From Porogramme epimiltina (Eukaryota > Basidiomycota > Agaricomycetes > Polyporales > Polyporaceae), in the NCBI GenBank assembly GCA_900155495.1, contig FTLJ01000652.1:6297-50007 (forward strand): DNA of 43,711 nt. Direction: 5' to 3'. Both the position numbers and the translations under genes were made by a program. Positions 32,377 to 43,711 of the stretch are shown here, one piece after another (position 1 is the first letter of the stretch; every line of letters starts with the position of its first letter). Under the pieces are notes generated by a model. That model searched no databases, was not told the DNA's origin, and saw only the letters and a list, made by a program, of their open reading frames with translations.

Positions 32377-35300
32377 TTAGCTCCTTCCGGCGGCATACCC
32401 ATTACCCCCAGCAGTCCCAGACCACCCACCAGCGTCCATGAACGCGGCCCAGTCGATCTCGAAACTGTCGCTGTGCTGCAGCATATCAAACGGCACCACC
32501 ATCTGCGCCTGCACGCCGTTCCCCGCGCGTTGCGTCGGCACGCCAAACTCCACAGGGGCCATGCCGCCCACGAACGCGCCGAGCGCACCGAATCCTGTCG
32601 CGTGCTCGAAGCTTGGCCGTATATGCTCCGCTGTCCCCGATGACGCCGACGACGAAGCCTGCTGTTGGTGCTGGTGCTGGTGCCGCGTTGGCTGGTTCTG
32701 CGGCCTTGTGATCCCCGCGAACATTGATGGGAACGGCGACGGCACCTCCATGGCTGGGTTCAAGAACGGGATCGCTGTTGAAGAGGGTCCTTGCGGCGGC
32801 CGTAACGATCCATAGGAGTACCCCGCAGCCGCGCCTGCCTCTACATCCGTGGCAAACCTGGTCGGGTCCACAGGGAACGACGCGCTTCCGCCGTACGGCA
32901 TTGCGAAGCCGAAAGTTCCTTCACCCACAGCCCGAGTCCCAGTGCGGCTTGTCGCATCCCCTGTTGCTGCCTTTCCACTCCCCTCCCCAAATCGTTCGTC
33001 CCAGCGTCCCAGCTTGCGCAGCGCTGCGAGGACGGTGGCCGCCCTACTCGCCGCGCCTGCTTCTCCAGCCACGAACCCATGGTTCACATCGCGGGACGCC
33101 TCGAGCATCGCGACCGCGCGGTCTATGTACTTCAAGAGCTCCTTCGCGCGCGGATGTGGCGGGTCTTGAGCGAGGCCACCCGCGAGAGCGACGGCGGCGT
33201 CGAAGGCGAAGTATGTGAAGTGAAAAATGAAGCTTGGTCCTTGGGGCGCGGGGTCGAGGCGCACGGCCTCGTCGTGCGTATCGCAGAGGAGAGTGATGAG
33301 TTCGGTCGCTAGATCGATGCAACGCTCGCGCGGGTTAGGCGGATCGCCATGGTCGGATGATGCGGCGGATTTAGGATCATCTGGGGATGTCGAACGAGAT
33401 TTGGAGTGGGCCTGAGAACTTGCGGGCGGTGAGTGGCCGGCCGATTGAGCAGTAGGTGCTGATGGATGCCATGCTTGGAGGGCGTATGGCCTATAGAGGT
33501 TCATGAGCCCACCAAGCCAATAGGCGCCACATGTATTGCGCTGGTAAGCAATGGCACGCTCTGTCCACGAAGGGTTTCTCGAAGGGGGGTGGGGAAGACG
33601 CCAGTCCATTGACGGATCGATCTTCGAGAGCCAACGATGATACTTGCCCTCAATCTCCAAGACAGTTGAAAACGTGGGGGTGTGGACTCCAAGACACTAG
33701 GTAGAGTCAGTGGGTTTCTACACCTCTGGGAAGCCGGATTGATTCACCTTAGTCACAGTCTCTCCGATAAGTTCATTGAGAACAATGAACGCCTGCTGGT
33801 AGTGCATAAACGGGTTCTCTGAACCATCCGCGTGACGGTCTCCCGGGACGATCTTCACGTCAAATGACTCATAAGAAGCCATCGTTGGTCTGCCGAGGAC
33901 GAGAGAATAGATTCTTCCAAACAGGTACCGTTAGCATCGTATCCCTCTACCCTGCATAGATAACATACCTATCAGATGTAACCAGGTACCACCATGACAG
34001 CAGGCGGATTTCTCGCTCCATCTTGTCCATTTTCTCCAATTTCTCCCATCCGGGGTCACGGTGAAGTCCCATAGCTTGTGCGTTGCGGATGGCCACACCC
34101 GCCAGTTTCCACGCGTCGCTCACCCGCCCATGGTCGGCCAGATAGCACGTATACAGAGCAGCTGCAATGCAACTCAGGGTGATCCCATGGACGCCGCTCT
34201 GCGTCGGTCCCCACGAGTACGCAGGCGAGTTAAGCATGACGTCCTCGATGAGCCGCCGTAAGTCCATTGCCTTCCAGAAGTATTCGCGGGCGGTGGGACC
34301 CACGAGTCGACGCGGAGCGAGCATGAGTGTCGAGAAGAGAAGCAGTAACCAATGCGGGTTGATCTCACGAGCGCAGCGCGGGCATCCACCAGCAGCATGA
34401 GACGCGTCGCGGACACACCGCAACTCCAAGTGTTCCCACATTTGCTGGCAGCACCCCTTGAACCATTGCTCGGATATGCCGAACATCCAATTACGCTCCC
34501 TGAAGTACGCGTCGACGAGGGCCTCGCATACGGGGCGTGGTGGAAGGCCAGATACAAGCCGACGGAGAGATTCGGATAGCGGATTGTTTCCGGGGATGAC
34601 AGGATTGCTCAGCGGGGTCGAAGCCACTCCTGAGTGAGAGAAACGGGGAATGTTTCCGAGCTAAGTTCAAAAGGTGTGAAAATCCGATGGAGGCAGATAT
34701 AATTGATAAGCCTACCTGATGAAGGGCAGACATTGCGGTGCTCACTCCAACATATTCGTTGGATGGAGCTATAGAGAGCTGTGCCATCTTGTCCGCCGCG
34801 TTCTGGATGTCGAAATCATATTGGGCGTTGTCCAGCGATGCCGGGTGGGTGGGTGGATTGGACGACTCGGAACCACGTGTGGACGAGGAAGTGTGACGGG
34901 AAATAGACTCTGGGACATCGCCGTCTTCTAGGGAATGCGCAACTCTCCAATCGTCAGGAAGGACGGTGCTTCCGGAGAAAGTGTTGGTGGGAGAAGGAGA
35001 GCGATCTGCAGCTGATTGAGAGATGAGATGGCTTTGGCGCTCGATGGTCTCTTCGAGAAGGGCGATACGAGCGGAAAGCGCAGCGATAGTGCTTTGGTGG
35101 GTCGTCGTGGGCGCATTGTCTGGCGGGCGTTGTGGAGACGGGCGCGCGACGAGGGGCTCCCACCTACAGAGATGAGGAATGCCGCGCGAGACGCACAAAC
35201 CACAGGGGATCTGGCGGTCGCATTTCTAGGTGGTAGTGATGGGTTTGTCAGCAACGATGAGGGTGCGGGTGGGTGCGGTGGCAGTCCAAGGAGATAGCAC

Positions 35301-35454
35301 ATAGCAGGAACGGAGAAGGATCGATCGTACATACCTGGCGGCGGCGGGTACACTCGACACAGCTTAACCTCTGGCGTCGCCTCGTTTGCTTGGCCTTGCC
35401 AGATGCTGGGGCTGAAGAAGAGGAAGATGCCTCTGGTTGTTCAGTGGGGGGCAT
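32377..35454 (-). CDS. Zn2Cys6 fungal transcription factor
   Basis: Five exons on the minus strand: 35335-35454, 34716-35225, 33969-34660, 33748-33913, 32377-33696; 935 residues. The zinc cluster has exact spacing C-x2-C-x6-C-x5-C-x2-C-x8-C at Cys32, 35, 42, 48, 51 and 60, preceded by a basic patch (KQTRRRQRLS). It is split by a 109-nt intron. A short leucine-heptad stretch (about 80-100, TIAALSARIALLEETIERQ) could dimerise. A fungal-specific regulatory domain follows (CEALVDAYFRERNWMFG, HGITLSCIAAALYTCYLAD, AQAMGLHRDPG, SDRIYSLVLGRP). The C-terminus has glutamine/histidine-rich and Gly-rich low complexity typical of activation regions. Its closeness to the alcohol oxidase makes it a candidate regulator of that gene, which is inference. 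Confidence 0.88.
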
Positions 35455-35848
35455 GGGGGCTCAGGCGCTCAAGGGGGGGAGCGAGCGGGTCGGGTTTGGC
35501 AGAGTCGTGGAGACATGGGCGAAGTTTTGGTATTTGTGTCGATGGTTGAAGCTCCGAGGAGAGTGGGATGGGGAGAGGTTGTCTTACAAACGGCTGATGG
35601 AAGACTAGATGATTGTCCAGAACCACTAGGATCCCGTCCGGACTCGCGCGAGAGGGCTGTCCAAGCCTGCGCACGCGAACACCTTCACGTTGGCTTCCCT
35701 GCGCCCAAATTCAAATTCCAGCGACAAACTTCAGCCACTAGGAAGCGCTTGTTCCTTCTACCCGGCGTATGTGCTATCTCCTACGTAAGCGCCCTCTCCC
35801 GGCGGCTCGCCCACCGCGCTCGGCTTCTCTTCGAACCTTGTCGACGAT

Positions 35849-37516
35849 GATCGACATGTATCCACGAATCTCGCCTTGGAGGCCGCTAGCCATCGGACCA
35901 GTGCACCAGCTACTGTGCCTCCTCGTGGTCAGCCCATGCTCCTATTGAGCCACCGAAAACTGGCCACAATCTCCCGACGGGAGCGTTCATCCTCAACATC
36001 ACATCGTGGACAACACGAGGAGCTTCAAACGCCTCAGGGTGGTGTACAGTCATCCATCTTCCTCGCAGTCAGGGCGCCTCGGCACTATCCCAACCTATCC
36101 AGGTATCCATTGCATCTTGCCCCTCTTCGGCCTCCTTTAGCGCAGCGGGAGGCAAGCCCCACTCCTGTCCCGACTCCCGTCACATTATTGCCAAATATTA
36201 CTGACCCGCAGTCGGTTTTCTTCAAATTCGGAAACAGCTCCTTCCTAGACTCCAACCGACCCGTCATCTAACCTCTCCACGTGTTCCTCCGGGCGTAACC
36301 AGCAGGCGCCTCTTTGGTGGATGCTCCCGGCTCAACTAACCCTCGACTGATCCTGTTTCCGACCTGGACCCCCACTGCTTTCAGTGTCGCTGAGCTAGTT
36401 CGGTTGGGTATCATCAAAGACGACCTGAAGTATGAAAGCCAGCCCTCTCAGGTCTCAGTCATCAAAGCACGGAGGCACGGGAGCCTCTTCTCGGGACGCC
36501 ATTCACCGGCTTTCACCTACGTCGTATCTATTTCACGCTTCTAATGCCGTACGCTTCTAATGACATCTATCAACCCGCATAGGTCGCGTCAAGTTCGTGG
36601 TTAAGGGTAAGCCGTCGTAGGCCGGTTTCTTCTGGTTTATTGTCCCCCAGAGCCATGGCGCTGAGGAAACATCTTCGAATTATGTACTTGCTGGCAGTCA
36701 CGGGGATCCAGTCAATCGCACTTACCAAAAGTGCTAGTATTAGGTGTGTTTTGGCGCGCTCGGTATGATGTCATCCCCCCTCTCGAGTCTCCACTAATCG
36801 CCGCTGTCCCCTCTTCACCACAGGCTATCTTTGTCTCCCGCCGACTCCGAAGAACACTGCACAGTACCAATATGACAATCACCTCAGGTTCGCCGCCCTT
36901 CATGTCGATGTTCCTAAGATTCACGTATGATGTCCGGGTGGGATCTTCGTCCTATCCTTCGGGTCCACCAGTGGATCCTAAATTCCCTGGACAGAGCCCC
37001 TCAGGCCTCCCGCCCTCTCCCTCTCGCGAGAATCCCGGTCAGGTATGTTGTTGCTGCTGCTTGTCGTGAGGCGATCACAAGGTGTTTATCGTCTCCCAGT
37101 TCTTTCCCAACACAGATCCCAAAGGTACGTGCCGGGCCCCGTTTCATCCCCCTTACGTTCTCCGCACCTCTAAATCATCACACCCCTCAGCGGCCCCTCC
37201 AGAAACCGTCCCAGGTGACGGCAGCACTGATCAGCTCCGCGGACCGGAGATGCTTGGAAATCCGTACGTCCTCGGTGAAGCCTTCTCCAAGCTCGACCAC
37301 GCCCTCTCCGATGTGATAACTGAGCTCGAAAGCGAGAAGCATAGTTCGGGCGCGGGGCCCAACGCGAATGCCCTTCGTCACAAGCTTGCAGGCTGGCGTG
37401 ACGAGCTCCAGCAAATCCGCAGCGGCGAGCGCGCCGCCGCTGGGAAGCAGTCTCCGAGCAGTGGGCCCATTCGGTCTACTACGCCGCGTGACGAAAGAGG
37501 GATGTTCATTGATTGA
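35849..37516 (+). CDS. Unresolved multi-exon gene; 3' exons supported
   Basis: The 3' part is convincing: exons 36824-36924, 36995-37042, 37100-37124 and 37191-37516 keep one frame across three GT-AG introns. They encode a peptide that runs LRFAALHVDVPKIH, a Pro/Ser linker, FFPNTDPK, then a helical end with LGEAFSKLDHALSDVI, KLAGWRDELQQIRSG and the stop after GMFID. Upstream from 35849 there are natural-looking fragments in several frames, for example RVKFVVKG (about 36585) and AELVRLGIIKDDLKYE (about 36390), but I could not join them into one open frame. The gene may have more introns than I can place, or it may be damaged. I recognise no family. The 5' boundary given is a guess. Confidence 0.4.
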
Positions 37517-38868
37517 CTAGGGCAATCTATATAGTGATGCGCTCATTATTATGTTGGTTCACAACAGAATCTAGCAGCAGCTACGTGACAATAGTACACG
37601 TTTCGCCCTCATGCAACTATGTGACCCTTCTGATAGCAAAGAAGCCATCACGGTGTGCCTTTGATATCGTAATCAGTAGTTCCACCCTGCAGAAGTACTT
37701 CGACGTCGTCAGCATTACTCACATACCCTCGTAGCCTTTCATATTGTTCTTTCCCGCGCGGCGGTATCCTCATAGGTAAGATATGTTTTAAGCACTGATG
37801 TATAAGGGGGATCTTGGCAGTCGGAGCATTTTGCCAAGGCAAGAAAATCACTGGTTCGCTTCTATGGGCGATGTGATGTGTCAGCATAGGAACATGGCCT
37901 GCTTCCTATGATTTTGCCATGTGCAATCCCGCAGACATCGGGCACGCAGCGGCCGTGACCACAAAAGTTCTTTTGCGTCTGAGTTGGGCGGCTGGCCAAA
38001 TTCCTTGGGAAAGCGTCGAAAGCATCATATGGCATTGCATTACAGAAGCGCGCCTGGCGGCGTCTTGAGCAGGTACCCATATGACATGCAGTGCATAACA
38101 CCTCGTTTACCGAACCATACTAAAACCCCGAACGGAAAACCAAGGTAGAACGCGAAGTCGCGGTAGGTAGCTTGCCGAGTTTCGAGAATACCTAGGGTCA
38201 TGTTTCATCGGATTCTTCGTCTCAGGCCCCCGCCCACCAGCCGATTATTCGCTGCGTCTGCGGCGTCCTTCCATACAGAACGCCACATGACTGAAAGAGT
38301 GGTCATTGACCGACCCGAGAGTCCTTTGAGCTTCACTACGAGGTCCGCATCGGCTTGTCGGTAGCCCGTACAACATAACGAGGAGGATGTCTACAGAATA
38401 GTAGAAGTTAGTGTGTGTGCCAACGTATTCACCACGGCGCTTGTCTGCCATTCAGTTTACAATTAAGCACATCCCAGAAGCTCAAATCCTGTTCGTCTAC
38501 TAAGGTATGCCATTCGTCTCTCAACCAAAGCATAACCACGTCTCCATACCTAGGACGAGCCTCATTTTCACAGTCGTAAATGTACCTGACCAGCTCAGCA
38601 GGTCTTCCGGGAGGAGTCATCCACTCCGCGTGGACAAATAGTCAATGAAAGAGAACCCGGAATCCCCTGAGCAGCGCCCATTACGATTAACCATCAAGGT
38701 AATCATCATTGCTTCCCCACACCGCTGGGGAACAACTGCTCCGAGTTCACACGGCGGTGTTTTTCACCCTCCCGCCGAGCAATGATTAAGCAGCGGACGC
38801 ACAGCCTGAGGGTCCAGGATAGAAGCACGGCAAAGAAGCACGGTGCGACATAGCACAGGGCGAGCCGC
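37517..38868. other. Gene-poor stretch with possible minus-strand exon fragments
   Basis: No full gene can be supported. A minus-strand fragment from 38620 reads MTPPGRPAELVRYIYDCENE and continues naturally to FWDVLN (about 38462). A candidate GT donor (GTAAACTG) follows, with a possible acceptor near 38390 and a continuation with LLVMLYGLPTSRCG. Another minus-strand frame at 37648-37887 contains PPRGKEQYERLRGYV. They may be exons of one unrecognised gene or decayed remains like the pseudogene beside them. Confidence 0.25.
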
Positions 38869-39426
38869 TCAGGAGTCAGGCTCCTCGTCCATGCGCTTCC
38901 CCCGCGGTGTCCGCGCGAATACCATCCAGTGCATAACCGGGTCCGCCGCAATAAGCATCACGCTCGCATCCGCTGAGCGGGGAGCTCCTCTAGTCCTCCC
39001 GTCTGTATACGCCTCTGATGTGCCCTCGTCCAGCTATTTCGCATTTTCCCTCTTCCACATCGCCAAGTCTCCCTCATCCCCTTGAACCAGACCCCAATCT
39101 CGCGCGGCGGGCTTCGGGTCTGGTGTTGGGAACACGTCCAGAAGCCAGACATAATGGAGGGTTCAAGCATGGTAGGGCTGCGCCAGTGCAACAGAAGACA
39201 GAAAGTGCGGAAGAATATAACGCACCTGTGCTGAGTATCGCATGTGCTTGCGCTACCTATGGTTCCAAGCGCCTGGCCTCGGAAACCGAAGCAGTTTTGA
39301 CCTAGGTGCTGACGGCGACATCCCCACTGCCCACATCCCTGGCGTTGTTCTATCCTCCGTGGGCCTGAAGGGGATATTGACGTGGGTGGGGCTGTCGCCA
39401 AGCCAGACGCGGTACCGGACGGGAGG
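38869..39426 (-). pseudogene. Stop-riddled pseudogene remnant of unknown family
   Basis: In one minus-strand frame from 39426 to the TGA at 38869 the translation looks protein-like throughout: PPVRYRVWLGDSPTHVNIPF, MWAVGMSPSAP, VRYILPHFLSSVALAQPYH, TLHYVWLLDVFPTPDPK, RDWGLVQGDEGDLAMWKREN, DPVMHWMVFARTPRGK. It is broken in frame by TAG (39253-39255), TGA (39163-39165) and TAG (39034-39036), with no frameshift. Each stop is one C-to-T step from CAG or CGA. Introns cannot easily remove all three. Upstream, a 13-bp G run (39481-39493) disrupts any extension. I do not recognise the family; the 5' end is uncertain. Confidence 0.5.
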
Positions 39427-39480
39427 TAGAAGAAAACCTTGAGAACAGGCACGATGTCCACGAGACGCAGCAAGGCTTGC

Positions 39481-39493
39481 GGGGGGGGGGGGG
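39481..39493. repeat. Homopolymer run of 13 G
   Basis: An uninterrupted G13 tract on the plus strand, just upstream of the pseudogene on the minus strand. On that strand it would read as a proline tract in one frame and would be a hotspot for slippage. It is also a place where assembly length errors are common. Confidence 0.9.
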
Positions 39494-40435
39494 CGACATG
39501 AAAGGGATGTGGCAAGGGATGTTCAACGGGGAGAACGTCTATCGATGACAGTATATTGTAACCTGGGCTGCACGGAGGTTGTTGAAGAGGTGCCCTGAGA
39601 CTGCATGGGAACATACTTGAGCGAGCCCATCTGTACTTGTCGTCTTTGACTTTGCCTGCGTTAGAGAACATAGGCGTGTTTCTCCCCGATGACACTGATC
39701 CTGCTACAGGGCCTTCAAGTCAGCCCACCTACTACACGGAAGATACCCGCCACGCACCTCAAGCCCGACCCACATCAACCTCGGCCCCCTCCCCTCCAGA
39801 GTCATAGCGTGTTCGCGCCTCCCTTCCGATCTTGTGGTGCTTGCTCTCCCGGCGTGCTATCATGCGGTGGTATCCCCGCTCCTGAAGGCAATCGTGCGCT
39901 AGGCTATAACCAAAGAATCGTGCCACGTGTTGTGTGGTTGTCGGGATGCGTTGGACGAGATGAAAAGTGGTGGCAGGCTGCGTGAACGTTCGCGTCCAGG
40001 TGGAAGCCGCTCACGTGGAAAGCGAGATGAGGTTTGCTAAGAAGTCCCTCGACATAGAGAGAAGCAATCCAAGGGCACGTCGTTTGGACAGGACCAGAGC
40101 AATATTGGCGAGCGTGGATATAGGGTCCAAACGGTTATATGGTCATGGTGGAACGAGGATGAGAGACACCACCATGGCTCGCGGCTAAAACCAGCTAGTA
40201 GTTTATCAACAGATCCGGTCTAGACTTCAGGACACAAAGGCGTCCAGACTCTACCCCACCAAGGCGTCACGCATATAGGTCATGAGAGATTAGAAAAAGA
40301 GAGATTAAAGAAAGTAGTCGCGAGTACGATGATCCTACAACAAGAACGAGAGAGTAAGCTACGGCGCAGGGAATCCGTCCGTATCATCGACGCTTCCTCC
40401 CCTCTCCCCCACGCATGCCCGACCAAAAGCACAAC
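39494..40435. other. Intergenic region downstream of aconitase
   Basis: No gene is supported. A minus-strand exon that might precede the pseudogene (around 39600-39660, with a GTATGTTCCC donor) cannot be joined with confidence. The part from about 40200 to 40435 is the likely 3' untranslated region of the aconitase gene; I see no clear polyadenylation signal beyond short A-rich stretches near 40290-40310. Confidence 0.4.
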
Positions 40436-43206
40436 CTAGTTGCCCTTCGCCTTAGCAGCCATCTATAGGAGCACATCGCGTTAACACATGCCAAACGATC
40501 AGACAGTAGAGACACGTACGAGGTTAAGTGCAGAGCCGGCCTTGAACCATGCGATCTGGCCCTCGTTGAAGCTGTGCGCGAGCGAGATCTCCTCCTTCGA
40601 ACCGTCCTCGTGCTTGACCAGGAGCGTCAGGTTCTTGCCGGGCTGGAACGACTCGAGCCCGAGGATGTCGACCTTGTCCGACGGGAGGATCTTGTCGTAG
40701 TCCTCGGGGTTCGCGAACGTGAGGGCAAGCATGCCCTGCTTTTTCAGGTTCGTCTCGTGGATACGGGCGAACGAGCGGGTGATGATCGCGAGACCACCGA
40801 GGAAGCGCGGCTCCAACGCGGCGTGCTCACGCGATGAACCCTCGCCGTAGTTGTGGTCACCGACGACGACCCACTTGATCCCACGGTCACGGTAGTACGC
40901 TGCCGTCTGAGGAACACCACCGTACTCGCCCGTGATCTGGTTCTTGACCTTGTTCGCCTCGCCGTTCTCAGCGTTGATGGCGCCGATGAGGCAGTTTTGC
41001 GAGATGTTCTCGAGGTGACCACGGTACTTGAGCCAGGGACCACCGGCGGAGATGTGGTCAGTTGTGCACTTGCCCTTGGCCTTGATGAGGATGGGGAGAT
41101 CGGTGGGGGTCTTGCCGTCCCAAGGCGTGAAGGGCTTGAGCAGCTGGAGACGGTCAGACGTGGGGCTGACAGCAACCTGGACGGAGGCGCGGTCCTCCGG
41201 AGGGGGCTGGAAGGTGTTCTCTCCGGGGTCGTAGCCACGGGGAGGGAGCTCGAAGCCGGCGGGGTCCGAGAACTTGAACTGCTCGCCGTTGACACCCGTG
41301 AGGGAGTCGGTGACGGGGTTGAAGCGGAGGTCACCAGCGAACGCCATAGCGGTGACGATGTCGGGCGAGGCGACGAACGCGTGGGTGGCGGGGTTCGCGT
41401 CGTTACGGCCGGTGAAGTTACGGTTGTATGAGGTGATGATGGAGTTCACGTCGCCCTTCTTGATGTCCTTACGATCCCACTGGCCAATGCAGGGACCGCA
41501 GGCGTTGGCGAGGACGACACCGCCGGCGTTCTCGAAGCTCTCAATGATACCATCGCGGGCGATGGTCGCACGGACCTGCTCGGAGCCGGGGGTGATGGTG
41601 AACTTGCTCTTGGTCTGGAGACCGTGGCTCTCAGCCTCCTTGACGATGGAGGCAGAGCGGGTCATGTCCTCGTACGAAGAGTTCGTGCAAGAACCGATGA
41701 GAGCGACCTTGAGCTCAGTCGGCCAGCCGTTCTTCTCAACCTCCTTGGCGAACTGCGAGATGGGAGTGGCCAAGTCGGGGGTGAAGGGACCGTTAATGTG
41801 GGGCTCGAGCTCGGACAGGTTCTGGACGGAGGTTGCTGTCTCAGTGTCAAAGTCTCGATAAATTGGCTCATGCACTCACGATCTCGATGGTCTGGTCGTA
41901 CTCGGCGCCCTTGTCGGCCTGGAGGTTGTACTGGAAGCGCTTCGCGTAGTCCGCAATGTCGCTACGGTTGGTGGCCTTGAGGTAGTCGGCCATACGGTGG
42001 TTGAAGGGGAAGAGAGAGGTCGTGGCACCAATCTCAGCACCCATGTTACAGATGGTGGCCATACCCGTGCAAGAGAGGGACTCGACACCAGGGCCGGTGT
42101 ACTCGACGATGGCGCCGGTACCGCCCTTGACGGTAAGGATGCCCGCGACCTTGAGGATGACATCTGCACCGTGGGGTTAGAAGGGCGGAGGACTAGAGAG
42201 GTTTATTCGACTCACCCTTGGGGGTAGTCCAACCGCCAATCTTGCCAGTGAGGTTGACCTGGATGACCTTGGGGCACTTCAACTCCCAAGGGATGTCCGC
42301 CATGACATCAACCGCATCCGCACCACCAACACCGCAAGCGACCATGCCGAGACCGCCGGCATTAGGCGTGTGCGAGTCGGTACCGATCATGAGACCACCA
42401 GGGAAGGCATAGTTCTCAAGGATGATTTGGTGAATGATGCCGGAGCCTGGTCTCCAGAAACCGAGGCCGTACTAGAGAAGCGAGATTAAGGTTTGGAAAG
42501 GAAGAAGCGATAACACCGACTATTCACCTTGGCGGTCGCGGTCGCCAAAAACTCGTACACCTCCTTGTTGATGCTGACTGCCCGTGCCAAGTCCTTGACA
42601 CCGCCAATCTGAGCCTCGATAAGATGGTCGCAGTGGACGGTGGTGGGGACGGCTGCGGTGTCCATGCCGGCAGACATGAATTGGAGAATAGCCATCTGGT
42701 ATGCGGAAATGACGTCAAAACGGGTTCAATTCATTCACGTGCGCGATAGGTGGCAAGGGTTACGAACCTGAGCGGTGGCATCCTGGCAGGCAACGCGCTG
42801 AAAAAAAACATGCAAAACGCGTTCAGAACGCGAGAGGACGCGAGGGGAAAGAAAGGGTGCGCACGTCGGGGCGGAGCTTGAGGTAGCTCGTTCCGCGCTC
42901 GATGTCCTGGTTGTGTGGGTCGTCGAGGTGACCGTACACAATCTTCTCGGAGAGGGTGAGTGGCCGCTGGAGCCTTTTGCGGGGGGTGAGATACGCGTAT
43001 GGCGAGGGAAAAGAAGGGCGCAGCTACCTCTCGCGGACGATGGCGAGGTTATCCTCGATGCGCTGGTAGTTGATGAAGGCATTGGACTCGAGGCGGGACA
43101 TGGGGACCTTTGTTGCGCCTATGGGCTCGGCAGCGGTGGCCATGCCTGCGGCCAGCCGCTGGAGGGACCGCGTTGCGGTTCTGGAGGAGGATGCGAGGTT
43201 GAGCAT
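40436..43206 (-). CDS. ACO1: Mitochondrial aconitate hydratase
   Basis: Eight exons on the minus strand: 43028-43206, 42865-42973, 42768-42797, 42528-42695, 42216-42471, 41880-42163, 40520-41821, 40436-40462; 784 residues, as in other mitochondrial aconitases. The first ~35 residues ([20 protein letters not shown]) form a targeting peptide. The three [4Fe-4S] ligands are Cys387 ([10 protein letters not shown]), Cys450 and Cys453 ([10 protein letters not shown]). Other signatures are [40 protein letters not shown] and [14 protein letters not shown]. It converts citrate to isocitrate in the TCA cycle and in yeast also helps maintain mtDNA. Exon 3 (30 nt) and the last exon (27 nt, encoding MAAKAKGN) are very short. 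Confidence 0.96.
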
Positions 43207-43711
43207 GGCGGAGGATGTGGAGGGAGTCGAAGAGACGAAGGCGGGGCTGGCCAGCGACGGAGGGGATCAAGTTGAGGGCGGCAAAAGCCGGAGGGCCTGA
43301 CGAATTTATCGCCGCTGATTGGGTTCGGACCTCCCCGTCCGAACGCCCCCGCCTTTTCGGCCTCTCCGGCTCATCCTCGCCGACGCCAGGGCCTCTCCGG
43401 CGCGTCCACCCGGCCGCGATATCCTCTTCTCCCCATTCGTCCCCGCCCCGCCGTCCGCGCGCTGCTCTTGCGCTCTTCCTCGACGCCCTCGTCTGCCCTC
43501 GCTCGTCCCCGCCTTCCCCCGCCTTCGCACCCGGCCCTCACGCCTCTCGCGTTCACCGCCTTGTCTCGGCCGACCCGCCTTGTCTCCCCCACCCACCCGC
43601 CCTGCCCAACCCCCACCGCCCACGTAATGCAGCCGTGCCTGCACGGAATTTCAGCGGCAACAAACACATGCCCCGCAAATAACTAGCCCCGCGCGCCCGC
43701 CTGGTCTGCAG
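43207..43711. promoter_or_regulatory. Upstream region of aconitase, C/T-rich on the plus strand
   Basis: The aconitase promoter should lie here. The DNA from about 43330 to 43620 is very rich in C, CT and CCC on the plus strand, so it is G/purine-rich on the coding strand of aconitase. Long open frames on both strands follow from this composition and are not genes. I see no TATA box. The next gene is probably outside the window. Confidence 0.5.

Noticed and set aside
38706..38951. 81-codon minus-strand frame with a hydrophobic stretch
   Set aside because: It overlaps the pseudogene in another frame, and the pseudogene frame reads more like protein.
43215..43682. 155-codon plus-strand frame beside aconitase
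   Set aside because: It begins inside the antisense of the aconitase leader and is a Pro/Ser/Arg product of C-rich DNA.

Overview
The window is nuclear DNA of a filamentous basidiomycete. Genes are split by many short introns (mostly 50-65 nt, often with a CTAAC/CTGAC-like branch site), lie close together on both strands, and are GC-rich; the proteins are typical of Agaricomycetes. A wood-decay or litter-decay agaricomycete is an inference from the alcohol oxidase and old-yellow-enzyme genes. All exon joins below were made by hand from splice signals, reading frame and family resemblance.

Layout. Bases 1-3.2 kb are AT-rich, gene-empty and hold a decayed inverted-repeat element plus a third partial copy. 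From 3.2 to 15.5 kb there is a dense housekeeping block: an unknown charged nuclear-type protein (+), complex I LYR subunit NDUFA6 (-) head-to-head with a PP28/PDAP1-type phosphoprotein (+), a one-exon PPR-like mitochondrial protein (-) head-to-head with an SR-type RRM protein (+), a RING-CH membrane ubiquitin ligase (+), and eIF2-gamma (-). From 16.3 to 20 kb lie two tandem old yellow enzyme (OYE) paralogues with the same intron map but different changes at active-site positions. Next come a small membrane protein (+), a long coiled-coil membrane protein built on a 14-residue repeat (-), a tiny possible gene (-), and a PAK-family kinase with CRIB domain and DFG->DFS change (-). From 29.6 to 35.5 kb an alcohol oxidase (13 exons, +) converges on a Zn2Cys6 transcription factor (-). 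From 35.8 to 40.4 kb annotation is poor: one unresolved plus-strand gene with three or four clear 3' exons, and a stop-riddled pseudogene. Mitochondrial aconitase (-) closes the window.

How they fit together. Aconitase, NDUFA6 and the PPR-like protein are mitochondrial; eIF2-gamma, the SR protein and possibly PP28 act in gene expression. The OYE pair and the alcohol oxidase/regulator pair are the accessory part. The observations most worth testing are the OYE pair (Tyr->Phe in one copy; Asn->Gly and Tyr->Leu in the other), the 11 x 42-bp coiled-coil repeat, the PAK with a 23-nt microexon encoding its CRIB core, and the single-frame pseudogene whose three stops are each one C->T step from CAG or CGA. 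No wholly new system could be demonstrated from the sequence alone.
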